In this document: positions 5,743 to 14,008 of the stretch, one piece after another
Layout: every line of letters starts with the position of its first letter
Numbering within the stretch: position 1 is the first letter of the stretch
Source of the DNA: G020353115 sp964389685
Lineage (GTDB): Bacteria > Bacteroidota > Bacteroidia > Bacteroidales > VadinHA17
DNA: 21,308 nucleotides
Direction: 5' to 3'
Assembly (NCBI GenBank): GCA_964389685.1
Contig: CAYMFM010000066.1
Span: forward strand, 1-21,308
Position numbers and translations under genes: made by a program
Notes under the pieces: generated by a model
Seen by the model: the letters and a program-made list of their open reading frames with translations, nothing else
Told to the model about the DNA's origin: nothing
Databases searched by the model: none

Positions 5743-7833
5743 ATGAGAAAACATACCAATATATTAGCTCTGTTGTTTTTTCTTTTGCTGATACTACCTG
5801 TCAATTACCGGTCTTATGCCCAAAATCCAAAAGAATTCCAGTCTAAAATCCGGCAATTTGAAGAATTCGTAACGAAGAAGATGGAACTCGATAAGATTCC
5901 CGGACTTTCCGTTGGATTTTATATCGGAGATTTCGAATGGTCAAGGGGATTTGGATTTGCCGACCTTGAAAACCAGGTACCTGCCACTGAAAACTCTTCC
6001 TACCGGCTGGCATCCAATACCAAGTCAATGACTGCTCTTGCAGCCCTCCAGCTTGCCGAAGAAGGAAAAATCGATCTGGATGCGGATATCCGTAACTATG
6101 TACCGTATTTTCCTGAAAAAAAATACAGTTTTTCCACCCGTCAGCTGATGGGGCATCTTGCAGGAATCAGTCATTACCGGGATTATGATGCCGAGGGTCA
6201 CATCAAGGTGCATAAGGACACCCGGGAATCCCTCGATATTTTTGACGATTTCGACCTGATTGCTGAACCGGGAACCCGTTATTACTACTCAAGTTACGGG
6301 TACAACCTACTCGGGGCTATTGTTGAATCCGTTGCCAAACAACCTTTCGGAGATTATCTGGAGCAGCACATATGGAGCCCGCTGGGAATGGATCAGACCT
6401 GCATGGACAGCCCTACAGAAATTATTCCAAACCGGGTTACAGGCTACCGGTTGCGTTATGGTAATCTTGAACAATCGGAATATATCGATATGAGCAGCCG
6501 TTTTGCTGCCGGAGGAACCCGGTCAACGGTGGTCGACCTGCTGAAATATGCCCGTGGCATACAAAGGGGAGATATTGTATCTCAGGTTGGCCTTGAAATG
6601 ATGGAAACTTCCATGCAAACCAAAAGTGGTCATTATACCGATTACGGGATGGGGTGGCAGCTTACCCCGACCAATGGGCATTTTATTGCAATGCATACAG
6701 GATCACAACAGGAGACACGAACCATCCTGATCCGGATCCCCCGGGAAGAGGCTGCAATTGCTATGGCATTTAACCTGGAGGATGCAAACCAGGGATCCTA
6801 CGCTTATTACCTCTTCCAATTGCTGTTTGAAGAACCGTGGAATACGCCCATCTATACCAGAAGCCGTGAGCATGATGCGCTCTATAAAGCACTATGGAAC
6901 GTGTATAATTATGGGTTGGGGTACTTCGAACGATTCCAGAAACAGAGCTGCTATACCACCGGGGTCATTGCTTCTGCCTTTGAATACTTTAATTCTGCCG
7001 TCAACCCAGATTCCCTTGAAGCATCCTATCAAGCTTCAATAACCTCTATCAATAATGGCCGTCATCCGATTGCCAATCAGGCATTTATTGACCAGGGATC
7101 CTATATGGCAGCCAGGTCATTGTCCGATAATCCGGATCTGAATTACCATCAAAAAGGAGCCATTCCATTCTTTTATGATTACATCAAAAACTACAGAGAC
7201 AACCCATCAATCCCCGATCAGTTCCGGTTTACTCCTGATTTTGAAAACCTCATCAATGATTGGTATAACGATTGGAACATGATCTGGAGTTCAAACATAA
7301 GAACCTTCAGGCTTATGGCCTGGTCAGATCCAGCAGGCAGTGCCGAAAAGTTAAAGCAGGTCTTTTCCGGGGCAGCCATCTACCCGGATTTTATGAATAA
7401 TTTTGTTGAATCAGTAGACTACCTGATCCATGCTGGTGAATTTGGAAAAGCGGGTGAAACTGCCATGCTGGCGCGGGAGATCTATCCCAGATGCAAACAA
7501 ACCCTTGCACTCGAGGGTTATGTTCACCTGATGCAAGGAGATATAGAGAAAGCCAGAGAAAAATTCCTGATGGCAAAAGAGATGAAATCCGCACCGGATG
7601 CTTTTAGAGCGGGCACATTAACCGGTATTGCCGGAAGACTGATTTCAAATGATAACCTGGATCAGGCAATTGAACTCCTGCATGTTGCCAGTGAGCTGTT
7701 CCCGGACGAGGCAGTAATAGCTGAAACGTTTGGTGAAATTTACCTGGAAATGAGTCGACGCTATTTTTTAAAAGCCCTTCAGCTCGATCCTGCCCGGGAA
7801 AACTCCTGGAAACAGTTGAAGAAAATTGAATAG
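5743..7833 (+). CDS. Exported class C beta-lactamase-like serine hydrolase (S12) with C-terminal helical repeats
   Basis: 696 residues. A signal peptide (about 1-27, ending SYAQ) is followed by a beta-lactamase/penicillin-binding fold to about residue 370. The nucleophile motif is S91-N-T-K94 in LASNTKSMTALA; the second motif is Y182-S-S184 in YYYSSYGYNLLG, where the common YxN has Ser for Asn; the third is H318-T-G320 in MHTGSQQETR, equivalent to KTG. The tail of about 300 residues is mostly helical, and its end (about residues 560-690) looks like TPR repeats (AGRLISNDNLDQAIELLHVA; ALQLDPARENSWKQL). The family covers D-aminopeptidases, esterases and DD-peptidases; true beta-lactamase activity is not implied. 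Its close coupling to the M81 gene suggests they act in sequence on the same peptide-like substrate in the periplasm, which is inference. Confidence 0.85.
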   Translation: MRKHTNILALLFFLLLILPVNYRSYAQNPKEFQSKIRQFEEFVTKKMELDKIPGLSVGFYIGDFEWSRGFGFADLENQVPATENSSYRLASNTKSMTALAALQLAEEGKIDLDADIRNYVPYFPEKKYSFSTRQLMGHLAGISHYRDYDAEGHIKVHKDTRESLDIFDDFDLIAEPGTRYYYSSYGYNLLGAIVESVAKQPFGDYLEQHIWSPLGMDQTCMDSPTEIIPNRVTGYRLRYGNLEQSEYIDMSSRFAAGGTRSTVVDLLKYARGIQRGDIVSQVGLEMMETSMQTKSGHYTDYGMGWQLTPTNGHFIAMHTGSQQETRTILIRIPREEAAIAMAFNLEDANQGSYAYYLFQLLFEEPWNTPIYTRSREHDALYKALWNVYNYGLGYFERFQKQSCYTTGVIASAFEYFNSAVNPDSLEASYQASITSINNGRHPIANQAFIDQGSYMAARSLSDNPDLNYHQKGAIPFFYDYIKNYRDNPSIPDQFRFTPDFENLINDWYNDWNMIWSSNIRTFRLMAWSDPAGSAEKLKQVFSGAAIYPDFMNNFVESVDYLIHAGEFGKAGETAMLAREIYPRCKQTLALEGYVHLMQGDIEKAREKFLMAKEMKSAPDAFRAGTLTGIAGRLISNDNLDQAIELLHVASELFPDEAVIAETFGEIYLEMSRRYFLKALQLDPARENSWKQLKKIE

Positions 7834-7896
7834 CGATCCGGTGTGGGCTGTTTATTTCAAAACAGATCCATACTCTAACTTGAACCAAAAATTTAA

Positions 7897-10800
7897 ATGA
7901 CTGGTGATAAAAACTTGTGTAACAATATACTTGGTATAGATATCGGTTCGGTATCTCTATCCGTTGTGCGGCTTGATTGTTCCGGGAATATTCTGGATTA
8001 CCATTATATTTTTCACAGCGGAGATGTCAGGGGAAAGTTAGCGGAACTGCAGGATATGACAGACCTTTCAGCAGTCCGGGCCATTGCATGTACCCGGGGG
8101 AGAGGGTATCAGTACAGATCTTGTCATCTTTACGATCCACAGGTTGCGGTGATTGCAGCCGCTAGAAAGTTCCATGAAGATATCCGATCGATCCTCGTCG
8201 TAGGTGCCGAACGGTTCAGTCTGATCAAACTGGACAGATCCGGCACTTACCAATATACGAATACCAATACATCCTGTGCTGCCGGGACAGGAAGTTTCCT
8301 TGATCAGCAAGCGTTCAGGCTGGATTTTCCCGGAATTGAAGCCTTTTGCGAGGCCGCATTAAGCAACCGGTCCGACATACCGGAGATTGCATCACGATGC
8401 AGCGTGTTTGCCAAGACGGATCTGATCCATGCGCAGCAACGGGGATATTCCCTCGAAGGCATCTGTGATGGATTGTGCAAAGGGCTGGCAAAGAACATTG
8501 TGGATACCCTGTTCAACAAGGAGTCTCCTTCCTCTCCGATCCTGTTTGCCGGTGGTGTTTCCAGGAATCTTGCAGTTCGGAAACACCTGGAGGAGCAGAT
8601 GGAGTGCAGGTTAGCACATCATGAACTGTCACACCTTTACGGAGCGATTGGAGCAGGATTACTGCTGCTGGACGAGGGAATCCCGGAATCCATTGAACCG
8701 ATTCACTCACTGGAGGAGATTCTGCCCCCGGAAAAGGATCTGGAATATTTTCATGAACCACTTGACTGGCAACGGATTGCATATCCGGATTTCAGCAGTA
8801 AAAACCAGTATGAGTACGTTCCGGTTCATTCCGGACATACCGATAACATCGAGGTAGATCTTTATGTTGATCCCGCTGAAAACCAACCGATTTCGACCTA
8901 TCTGGGAATCGATATCGGATCTACCAGCACCAAAGCGATCATTACGGATGAAAAAAACATTCCCATGGCAGGATTTTACACCTATACTGCCGGGAAGCCG
9001 CTTAAGGCTGTCAAGGCTATCTTTGAATCCATAGAGGAATTATCAAAAAGTAAAGGAATCCGGTTCATTTTCAAAGGTGTTGGGACAACCGGATCGGGAA
9101 GGAAATTTATTGGGAAGATCATTGGAGCAGATAGGGATTTTGACGAGATCACAGCGCATGCAAGGGCAGCATTTGAACTCAATCCAAATACGGATACCAT
9201 CATAGAGATTGGCGGCCAGGATTCCAAATTTACGCTGATGCAGGATGGTATGGTGACCTTTTCGCAGATGAATACCGTTTGTGCTGCCGGGACTGGTAGT
9301 TTTATTGAAGAACAGGCCAAAAAGCTTGGTGTCTCCCTGTCCGATTATGCTGAAAAAGCCAAAGGGGTCCGGGCACCGCTGGCAAGTGACCGTTGCACCG
9401 TATTCATGGAGCGTGATATCAATCAACTCCTGAACCAGGGGTATGCTGTTAACGAGCTGCTCTCTACCGTGCTCTTTTCTGTTGCAGAAAACTACCTGAA
9501 GAAAGTTGCTACCGAAGGATCGGTTGGAGATCACATTTGTTACCAGGGAGCTACGGCAAAAAACAGGGCCCTGGTAGCTGCCTTCGAACAGAGACTGGGA
9601 AAGCCTATTTTTGTTTCGAAATATTGTCATCTCACCGGTGCACTGGGAGTTGCCCTGCTACTGAATGATGAGGGAATCAAAACAACTGGTTTCAGAGGAC
9701 TCCACCTCTATCATGAAGACATTCCCATCCGGAGTGAAACCTGCCAGCTCTGTTCAAACCACTGTCACATTAGCCTTGCTACTGTAAGGGATGAAACGGT
9801 AGCCTACGGCTTTCTTTGTGGAAGGGATTATGACACGAAGAAATACGTAAAAAAAGATGCCGGCTTCCAGCTCCTGGAAGAGCGGAACAAAGCCATCCAG
9901 CGATCGCGAGCCGATAAAAAGAGGGGACGAATTAAGATCGGTTTACCGGCTTCGCTGCATATCTTTGAAGAATTAACACTATGGGAGCGCTTCTTCAGCA
10001 ACCTTTCCATTGAAACCGTATGCAGCGAACATTTTGCCGAACCCGTTAAAACGGGGAAACGATTGGCCGGTGCGGAGTTTTGTGCTCCCATAAACGCTTT
10101 CTACGGGCACGTGGTATATCTTGCCGGAATGGTGGACTACATCTTCATTCCAGTCTACCTGGAAGCCAGGGAAAAACCAGCAAACCGGGAGAGAAATTTC
10201 TGCTACTACACCCAGTTCAGTGCTACCCTGGTATACGCATTGAAAGAGCAAGGGATTGACAAGAAATGCCTCACACCCTTTATGGATGATCCAAAAGGAT
10301 TGGCACCTGTATCCCGAAAACTGTATGACTCCCTGAGTCCGGTTATTCCGGGATTAACCCTTGCACGGATTCGAAAGGCTTACGAAGAGGCGATTCTTTT
10401 TAACACAGCACAGAAGCGCAAATTGGTGGACCTCTTCCGAAACCATTTCACACCTAAAGAGAAATTGTCCGTTGTACTGCTGGGCAGACCCTATGTTGTT
10501 CTTTCCAAATCAATGAATAAAGGGATACCGGACATATTTTCCGGAATGGGTGTTGATACCTATTTCCAGGATATGATCCCCAATGAGGATCAAGGGAATG
10601 GGGATAGCTACCTGCTGCAAAAAGTGCCCTGGCATTATGCTGCAAATATCCTGGAAACGGCAACAACCGTTGCCGTCCGAAAAAACCTTTACCCTGTATT
10701 GATAACCGCGTTTAAATGTGCTCCGGATTCCTTCATGATTGAATATTTTAAAAAAATCATGAACGAGCACAAAAAGCCCTACCTGATCTTACAGATTGAT

Positions 10801-12102
10801 GAGCACGATTCGAACGTAGGGTACGAAACGAGGATAGAGGCAGCCCTGCGATCCTTTAGAAACCATGCCTCCAGGGAATCCTTCACTCCCTCCCTGGAAA
10901 AAACCGTGATCCTTCCGCACGTTGACACCAGGATTGATGGGAAAATTCTGTTGATGCCAAGCTGGGACAGCCTGGTAGCTCCGCTCCTGGTGGCAAACCT
11001 GCGACGGATCGGCATTGATGCACGGCTAATGGAATCAAGCCAGATGACCATCAAGAAAAGCATGACGCACAACACCGGGCAGTGCCTTCCCCTGAACATC
11101 ATCACCCAGGAATTTATTGAATACATTGAGAAGCATAAACTGAAGCCGGAAAATACCATTCTGTGGATGATGGAAAGTAAACTGAGCTGTAATCTGAGAC
11201 TCTACCCGTATTACATGAAAAGCCTGTTGGAATCGTACGGTAACGGGTTTGAAAAAGCAGCCGTATATTCAGGGAAACTGACCCATATCGAGATCTCATA
11301 CAAAGCCAGTTTTAATGCTTACTTCGCCTACATGCTGGGCGGCCTGATCAGGAACGTGGGGTGCAAAATACGTCCCTACGAAACAGAAAAAGGAGCGACT
11401 GATAAGGCAATCGGAAAAAGCATCCCTATTCTTGAAAAGGCATTTCTGGGTGAACGATCAATGGACCATGCGGTAGCCGAATCGATGGCCCTGTTCAATG
11501 CCATAAAAAGAAAAGATGGGAGGAGACCCAAAGTCGGGATCTTTGGTGATTTTTATGTCAGGGACAACGACATCATGAATCAGGATTTGATCCATGCCAT
11601 TGAAGATGCCGGCGGGGAAGTTATCTCAACACCCTACATCGATTATGTTAAAATAATCTTTGATAATGTCCTGCGGCGTGCCATATCGCGTGGAGATTAC
11701 CTGGAAGCAGGAATTTACCGCATACTGCTCAATGTGTTGGAACTGGTTGACGAAAAATATTACAGGTATTTCAGGACCTACCTTGGTGAACGACCGGTGA
11801 TCGACCCGAAGAAACTGGAAAAAAACCTTAAACGGTTCAATATCAATCCTTTTCATTCCGGAGAATCATACGATAACATCCTGAAGATCTTCTATATCAT
11901 GGAAAATTATCCGGATATTTCCCTCTTTGTGCAAACCAATCCGGCATTTTGCTGTCCATCACTCGTAACCGAAGCCATGACACAGGAGATCAAGAGAATC
12001 ACAGGCATTCCGGTTGTTACATTAACGTATGATGGAACAAGCGAATACAAGAATGATGTGGTTGTTCCCTACCTGCAGGGAAAGGACAACCTAGAACTAT
12101 AG
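7897..12102 (+). CDS. Giant fused 2-hydroxyacyl-CoA dehydratase activator-like protein (two BadF/HgdC ATPase domains + CoA activase + HgdB-like)
   Basis: 1401 residues. ATPase domain 1 (about 8-270) begins GIDIGS at 13-18 and has C127 in SCAAGTGSF and C168 in SRCSVF. ATPase domain 2 (about 335-590) begins GIDIGSTS at 337 and has C462 in VCAAGTGSF and C500 in DRCTVFMERD. These cysteine pairs correspond to the ligands that hold the [4Fe-4S] cluster at the HgdC dimer interface, so both halves keep cluster ligands. A linker has C616-x2-C619-x3-C623-x17-C641, a further possible Fe-S or Zn site. The CoA-activase (DUF2229) region follows from about 670, and the C-terminal part (including KVGIFGDFYVRDND near 1212) resembles HgdB/BcrC subunits. 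Characterised relatives couple ATP hydrolysis to very low-potential electron transfer; the partner and substrate of these large fusions are not established. No acyl-CoA pathway genes are adjacent. It is followed by an intrinsic terminator, so it is probably the last gene of its transcript. Confidence 0.85.
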   Translation: MTGDKNLCNNILGIDIGSVSLSVVRLDCSGNILDYHYIFHSGDVRGKLAELQDMTDLSAVRAIACTRGRGYQYRSCHLYDPQVAVIAAARKFHEDIRSILVVGAERFSLIKLDRSGTYQYTNTNTSCAAGTGSFLDQQAFRLDFPGIEAFCEAALSNRSDIPEIASRCSVFAKTDLIHAQQRGYSLEGICDGLCKGLAKNIVDTLFNKESPSSPILFAGGVSRNLAVRKHLEEQMECRLAHHELSHLYGAIGAGLLLLDEGIPESIEPIHSLEEILPPEKDLEYFHEPLDWQRIAYPDFSSKNQYEYVPVHSGHTDNIEVDLYVDPAENQPISTYLGIDIGSTSTKAIITDEKNIPMAGFYTYTAGKPLKAVKAIFESIEELSKSKGIRFIFKGVGTTGSGRKFIGKIIGADRDFDEITAHARAAFELNPNTDTIIEIGGQDSKFTLMQDGMVTFSQMNTVCAAGTGSFIEEQAKKLGVSLSDYAEKAKGVRAPLASDRCTVFMERDINQLLNQGYAVNELLSTVLFSVAENYLKKVATEGSVGDHICYQGATAKNRALVAAFEQRLGKPIFVSKYCHLTGALGVALLLNDEGIKTTGFRGLHLYHEDIPIRSETCQLCSNHCHISLATVRDETVAYGFLCGRDYDTKKYVKKDAGFQLLEERNKAIQRSRADKKRGRIKIGLPASLHIFEELTLWERFFSNLSIETVCSEHFAEPVKTGKRLAGAEFCAPINAFYGHVVYLAGMVDYIFIPVYLEAREKPANRERNFCYYTQFSATLVYALKEQGIDKKCLTPFMDDPKGLAPVSRKLYDSLSPVIPGLTLARIRKAYEEAILFNTAQKRKLVDLFRNHFTPKEKLSVVLLGRPYVVLSKSMNKGIPDIFSGMGVDTYFQDMIPNEDQGNGDSYLLQKVPWHYAANILETATTVAVRKNLYPVLITAFKCAPDSFMIEYFKKIMNEHKKPYLILQIDEHDSNVGYETRIEAALRSFRNHASRESFTPSLEKTVILPHVDTRIDGKILLMPSWDSLVAPLLVANLRRIGIDARLMESSQMTIKKSMTHNTGQCLPLNIITQEFIEYIEKHKLKPENTILWMMESKLSCNLRLYPYYMKSLLESYGNGFEKAAVYSGKLTHIEISYKASFNAYFAYMLGGLIRNVGCKIRPYETEKGATDKAIGKSIPILEKAFLGERSMDHAVAESMALFNAIKRKDGRRPKVGIFGDFYVRDNDIMNQDLIHAIEDAGGEVISTPYIDYVKIIFDNVLRRAISRGDYLEAGIYRILLNVLELVDEKYYRYFRTYLGERPVIDPKKLEKNLKRFNINPFHSGESYDNILKIFYIMENYPDISLFVQTNPAFCCPSLVTEAMTQEIKRITGIPVVTLTYDGTSEYKNDVVVPYLQGKDNLEL

Positions 12103-12103
12103 G

Positions 12104-12143
12104 ATGTACGGTCTGTCAGCCGGTAGCAAACCGTACATTTTTT
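12104..12143 (+). terminator. Intrinsic terminator after the CoA-activase gene
   Basis: ATGTACGGT (12104-12112) pairs perfectly with ACCGTACAT (12130-12138) across a 17-nt loop, and six T residues (12138-12143) follow. It lies directly beyond the stop codon at 12102, as expected for Rho-independent termination. The loop is longer than usual, which lowers confidence slightly. The remaining bases to 12192 are AT-rich and could hold the promoter of the lipoprotein gene, but no box is clear. Confidence 0.7.
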
Positions 12144-12192
12144 CCCCTGGTTTTATGCTAAAAGGTATAATTCTTGTTATATTGCAATAAAA

Positions 12193-13137
12193 ATGAATCG
12201 CGTTACCGTGATGCCTGCATTGATGAAACATGCCTCTCTCCTGCTTATTCCGGTGCTGATCCTGTTCTCCTGTAAAGAAGAGAAAGCCTACTTCAAGGAT
12301 CCTGAAACCGAACCGGTCATCCATACGATCAAGGCATCTTCTGCAATTGGCTACTGTACTTCCATCGCCATGACGGTTATGTCAGGAGAAACCTTACCGG
12401 GTGTTTATGCAACCAAAAGTTGTTCAAATTTCCCCTGTGCCTCACTGATCTTTGTTGATCTCAATGATAACGTCCGGATTCCTTTCACAGAAGATGAGAA
12501 TGGGCAAATTGTTATTGCCGGATTATGGACCGATGTCAACCAGGCCATTCTCACCATCTTTTTCTATGACATTGATATCAGTACTTCGGTATTTACGCTG
12601 AAAAATGTGCATACGTTTCCCGTTACCGAGCGAAATGGGAATTTTCTTGCCGTGTTTGCCGGCATGGACATCAATCTTGGTTCCAATCCCATTTTGCCTT
12701 TGGATCTTGATCTGTCGGATGGTGAGATTAACTTTGAACTGGAAAGGCTCGATTTTGATACACCGGGTGATGTCTACGTTGCTGTCGAGCAGCACGCCTA
12801 TATCATTGAGATCGACCAGCAGGGAACAGCAACGGATTTAAACGACGACTCTTTTATCATCACCGGTGGTGGCCAGATCATCGAAGTAAAGGACGATAAA
12901 GGGGGCATTATCCAGCAAGGTATGCTCGATGTGGTTATTGATATTGAGTGCCAGGCAAATCCAAGAAATGGTTACGCACTGATTAAAAATACCAGCGCCG
13001 GGGGTAATTCAATCCCTGAACTGGGCACAGCGATCTTTGATTTTCATAACCAGTGCGATGGAATGGCTGATATCAGTATCGCTACAGGAGTCTATATTAA
13101 ATCGAACGGAAAATCCATCCCACTGGTTTTCTATTGA
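12193..13137 (+). CDS. Hypothetical lipoprotein, probably surface exposed
   Basis: 314 residues; an alternative start at M11 (12223) would give a more compact leader. The hydrophobic core SLLLIPVLILFSC ends in a lipobox with C27 as the acylated residue. The residues after it, K28-E29-E30, resemble the lipoprotein export signal (a lysine followed by acidic residues) described for Bacteroidota surface lipoproteins, so exposure on the cell surface is inferred. The mature part is acidic, strand-rich and contains five further cysteines (for instance in IGYCTS, SCSNFPC, DIECQ and NQCDG). I do not recognise a domain. It stands between a terminator and a convergent gene that starts 6 bp beyond its stop, so it is probably transcribed alone, and the context gives no function. 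Confidence 0.7.
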   Translation: MNRVTVMPALMKHASLLLIPVLILFSCKEEKAYFKDPETEPVIHTIKASSAIGYCTSIAMTVMSGETLPGVYATKSCSNFPCASLIFVDLNDNVRIPFTEDENGQIVIAGLWTDVNQAILTIFFYDIDISTSVFTLKNVHTFPVTERNGNFLAVFAGMDINLGSNPILPLDLDLSDGEINFELERLDFDTPGDVYVAVEQHAYIIEIDQQGTATDLNDDSFIITGGGQIIEVKDDKGGIIQQGMLDVVIDIECQANPRNGYALIKNTSAGGNSIPELGTAIFDFHNQCDGMADISIATGVYIKSNGKSIPLVFY

Positions 13138-13143
13138 TTCTTC

Positions 13144-13839
13144 TCAAACCTGGATCGGTATCACATAAAAAAATATGGCAAAAAAGTGGGAAGCTGTTCC
13201 GGCAATAACAAAGAGATGCCATACCAGATGATGATAACGGAATGTTATTACCCTGAAAAACAGAATACCCAACGAATAGCAAGCACCACCAATAAAGATC
13301 CACAATACCCCCATCAATGGCAGGGCTTTGAACACCTGCACAATGGCAGCGATGATCATCCAACCCATAATGGCATAGGTCAGGATAAAAAAAACATTCA
13401 CACCCGACTCGAATTTGTTGGGTTTAACAATTATAATGATCGTTCCTATCAGGGCAAGTCCCCACTCCACTCCGAAAATTGTCCAGCCAAACGGTCCGTG
13501 AAGCGCTACCAGTGTTACTGGAGTGTAGGTGCCAGCTATCAGCATAAATATGGCAATCTGGTCAAAATTGAAAAAAAACTCTTTACCCCTCCCGGGTTTG
13601 AGCCAATGGTTCAATGTGGAAGAGATATAAAGCAGCACCATGGTCGTTCCGAAAATGGAGGAACTGACCACGTGCCAGGCATTGCCCCGGATCGCTGAGA
13701 AAATAACCATCAGAACCAGGCCTGCGGTGGCGAGAAGAGCTCCAATCAGGTGAGAGATGGAGTTTGCAAGCTCTTCCTGAGCAGTAAACCGGATTGTCTC
13801 ATGCTTCATCATGTCATTCCTAAAATCATTCAGATTCAT
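13144..13839 (-). CDS. Hemolysin III family (PAQR/YqfA-like) seven-helix membrane protein
   Basis: 231 residues from the ATG at 13839; M10 or M11 are possible alternative starts. Seven hydrophobic helices are evident. Conserved features of the hemolysin III/PAQR superfamily are present: E23-x2-N26-x3-H30 in EELANSISHLIG, SSTLNHW after the second helix, and the final H204-x3-H208-x9-H218 in HHLVWHLFVIAGTASH. The three histidines form a Zn site in the PAQR receptors, where hydrolase activity on ceramide-like lipids has been reported; bacterial members are poorly defined and true haemolysis is doubtful. E. coli YqfA is linked to membrane homeostasis. The gene converges on the lipoprotein gene with only 6 bp between the two stop codons, and is divergent from the CurA-like gene. 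Confidence 0.88.
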   Translation of the reverse strand: MNLNDFRNDMMKHETIRFTAQEELANSISHLIGALLATAGLVLMVIFSAIRGNAWHVVSSSIFGTTMVLLYISSTLNHWLKPGRGKEFFFNFDQIAIFMLIAGTYTPVTLVALHGPFGWTIFGVEWGLALIGTIIIIVKPNKFESGVNVFFILTYAIMGWMIIAAIVQVFKALPLMGVLWIFIGGACYSLGILFFRVITFRYHHLVWHLFVIAGTASHFFAIFFYVIPIQV

Positions 13840-13883
13840 CCCATCCCTTCCGGAAGTCCCGGATCGTATCCATACTGATTGAG

Positions 13884-13915
13884 CAAATCTACATCAAAAA
13901 ATAAAGATAGACCAA
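13884..13915 (-). promoter_or_regulatory. Candidate promoter of the hemolysin III gene
   Basis: On the minus strand, TAGATTTG (13891-13884) matches the Bacteroidota -7 consensus TAnnTTTG at every fixed position. A TTG lies 21 nt upstream (13915-13913), within the spacing seen for such promoters. The -7 element ends 44 nt before the ATG at 13839. Confidence 0.45.
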
Positions 13916-13918
13916 CAC

Positions 13919-13939
13919 ATCCGGGTTTTAATCCCGGAT
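13919..13939. promoter_or_regulatory. 7-bp inverted repeat between divergent promoters
   Basis: ATCCGGG (13919-13925) and CCCGGAT (13933-13939) are perfectly complementary around a 7-nt TTTTAAT spacer. It sits exactly between the two outward-facing promoter candidates, immediately before the -33 element of the CurA-like gene. There is no T-tract on either side, so an operator shared by the two genes is more likely than a terminator. Confidence 0.35.
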
Positions 13940-13945
13940 AAACAT

Positions 13946-13976
13946 TTTGTGAATTCTTTTATTCCGATTAATTTTA
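13946..13976 (+). promoter_or_regulatory. Candidate promoter of the CurA-like reductase gene
   Basis: TTTG (13946-13949), a 19-nt spacer and TAATTTTA (13969-13976) fit the Bacteroidota -33/-7 pattern with one mismatch in the last base. The element ends 32 nt before the start codon at 14009. Confidence 0.5.
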
Positions 13977-14008
13977 CCTGACTTACATGCTTTTCAACCG
14001 TATCCTTA

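Noticed and set aside
5743..7833. Antibiotic-resistance beta-lactamase
   Set aside because: The motifs fit the broad S12 hydrolase family, the second motif is YSS, and the long helical tail is not found in AmpC-type resistance enzymes.
9043..9630. 195-residue minus-strand open frame
   Set aside because: It lies wholly within the second ATPase domain of the CoA-activase gene, whose plus-strand frame has conserved motifs throughout.
13186..13698. 170-residue plus-strand open frame
   Set aside because: It is antisense to the hemolysin III gene, which has all family motifs; the plus-strand product is polar and unlike any family I know.
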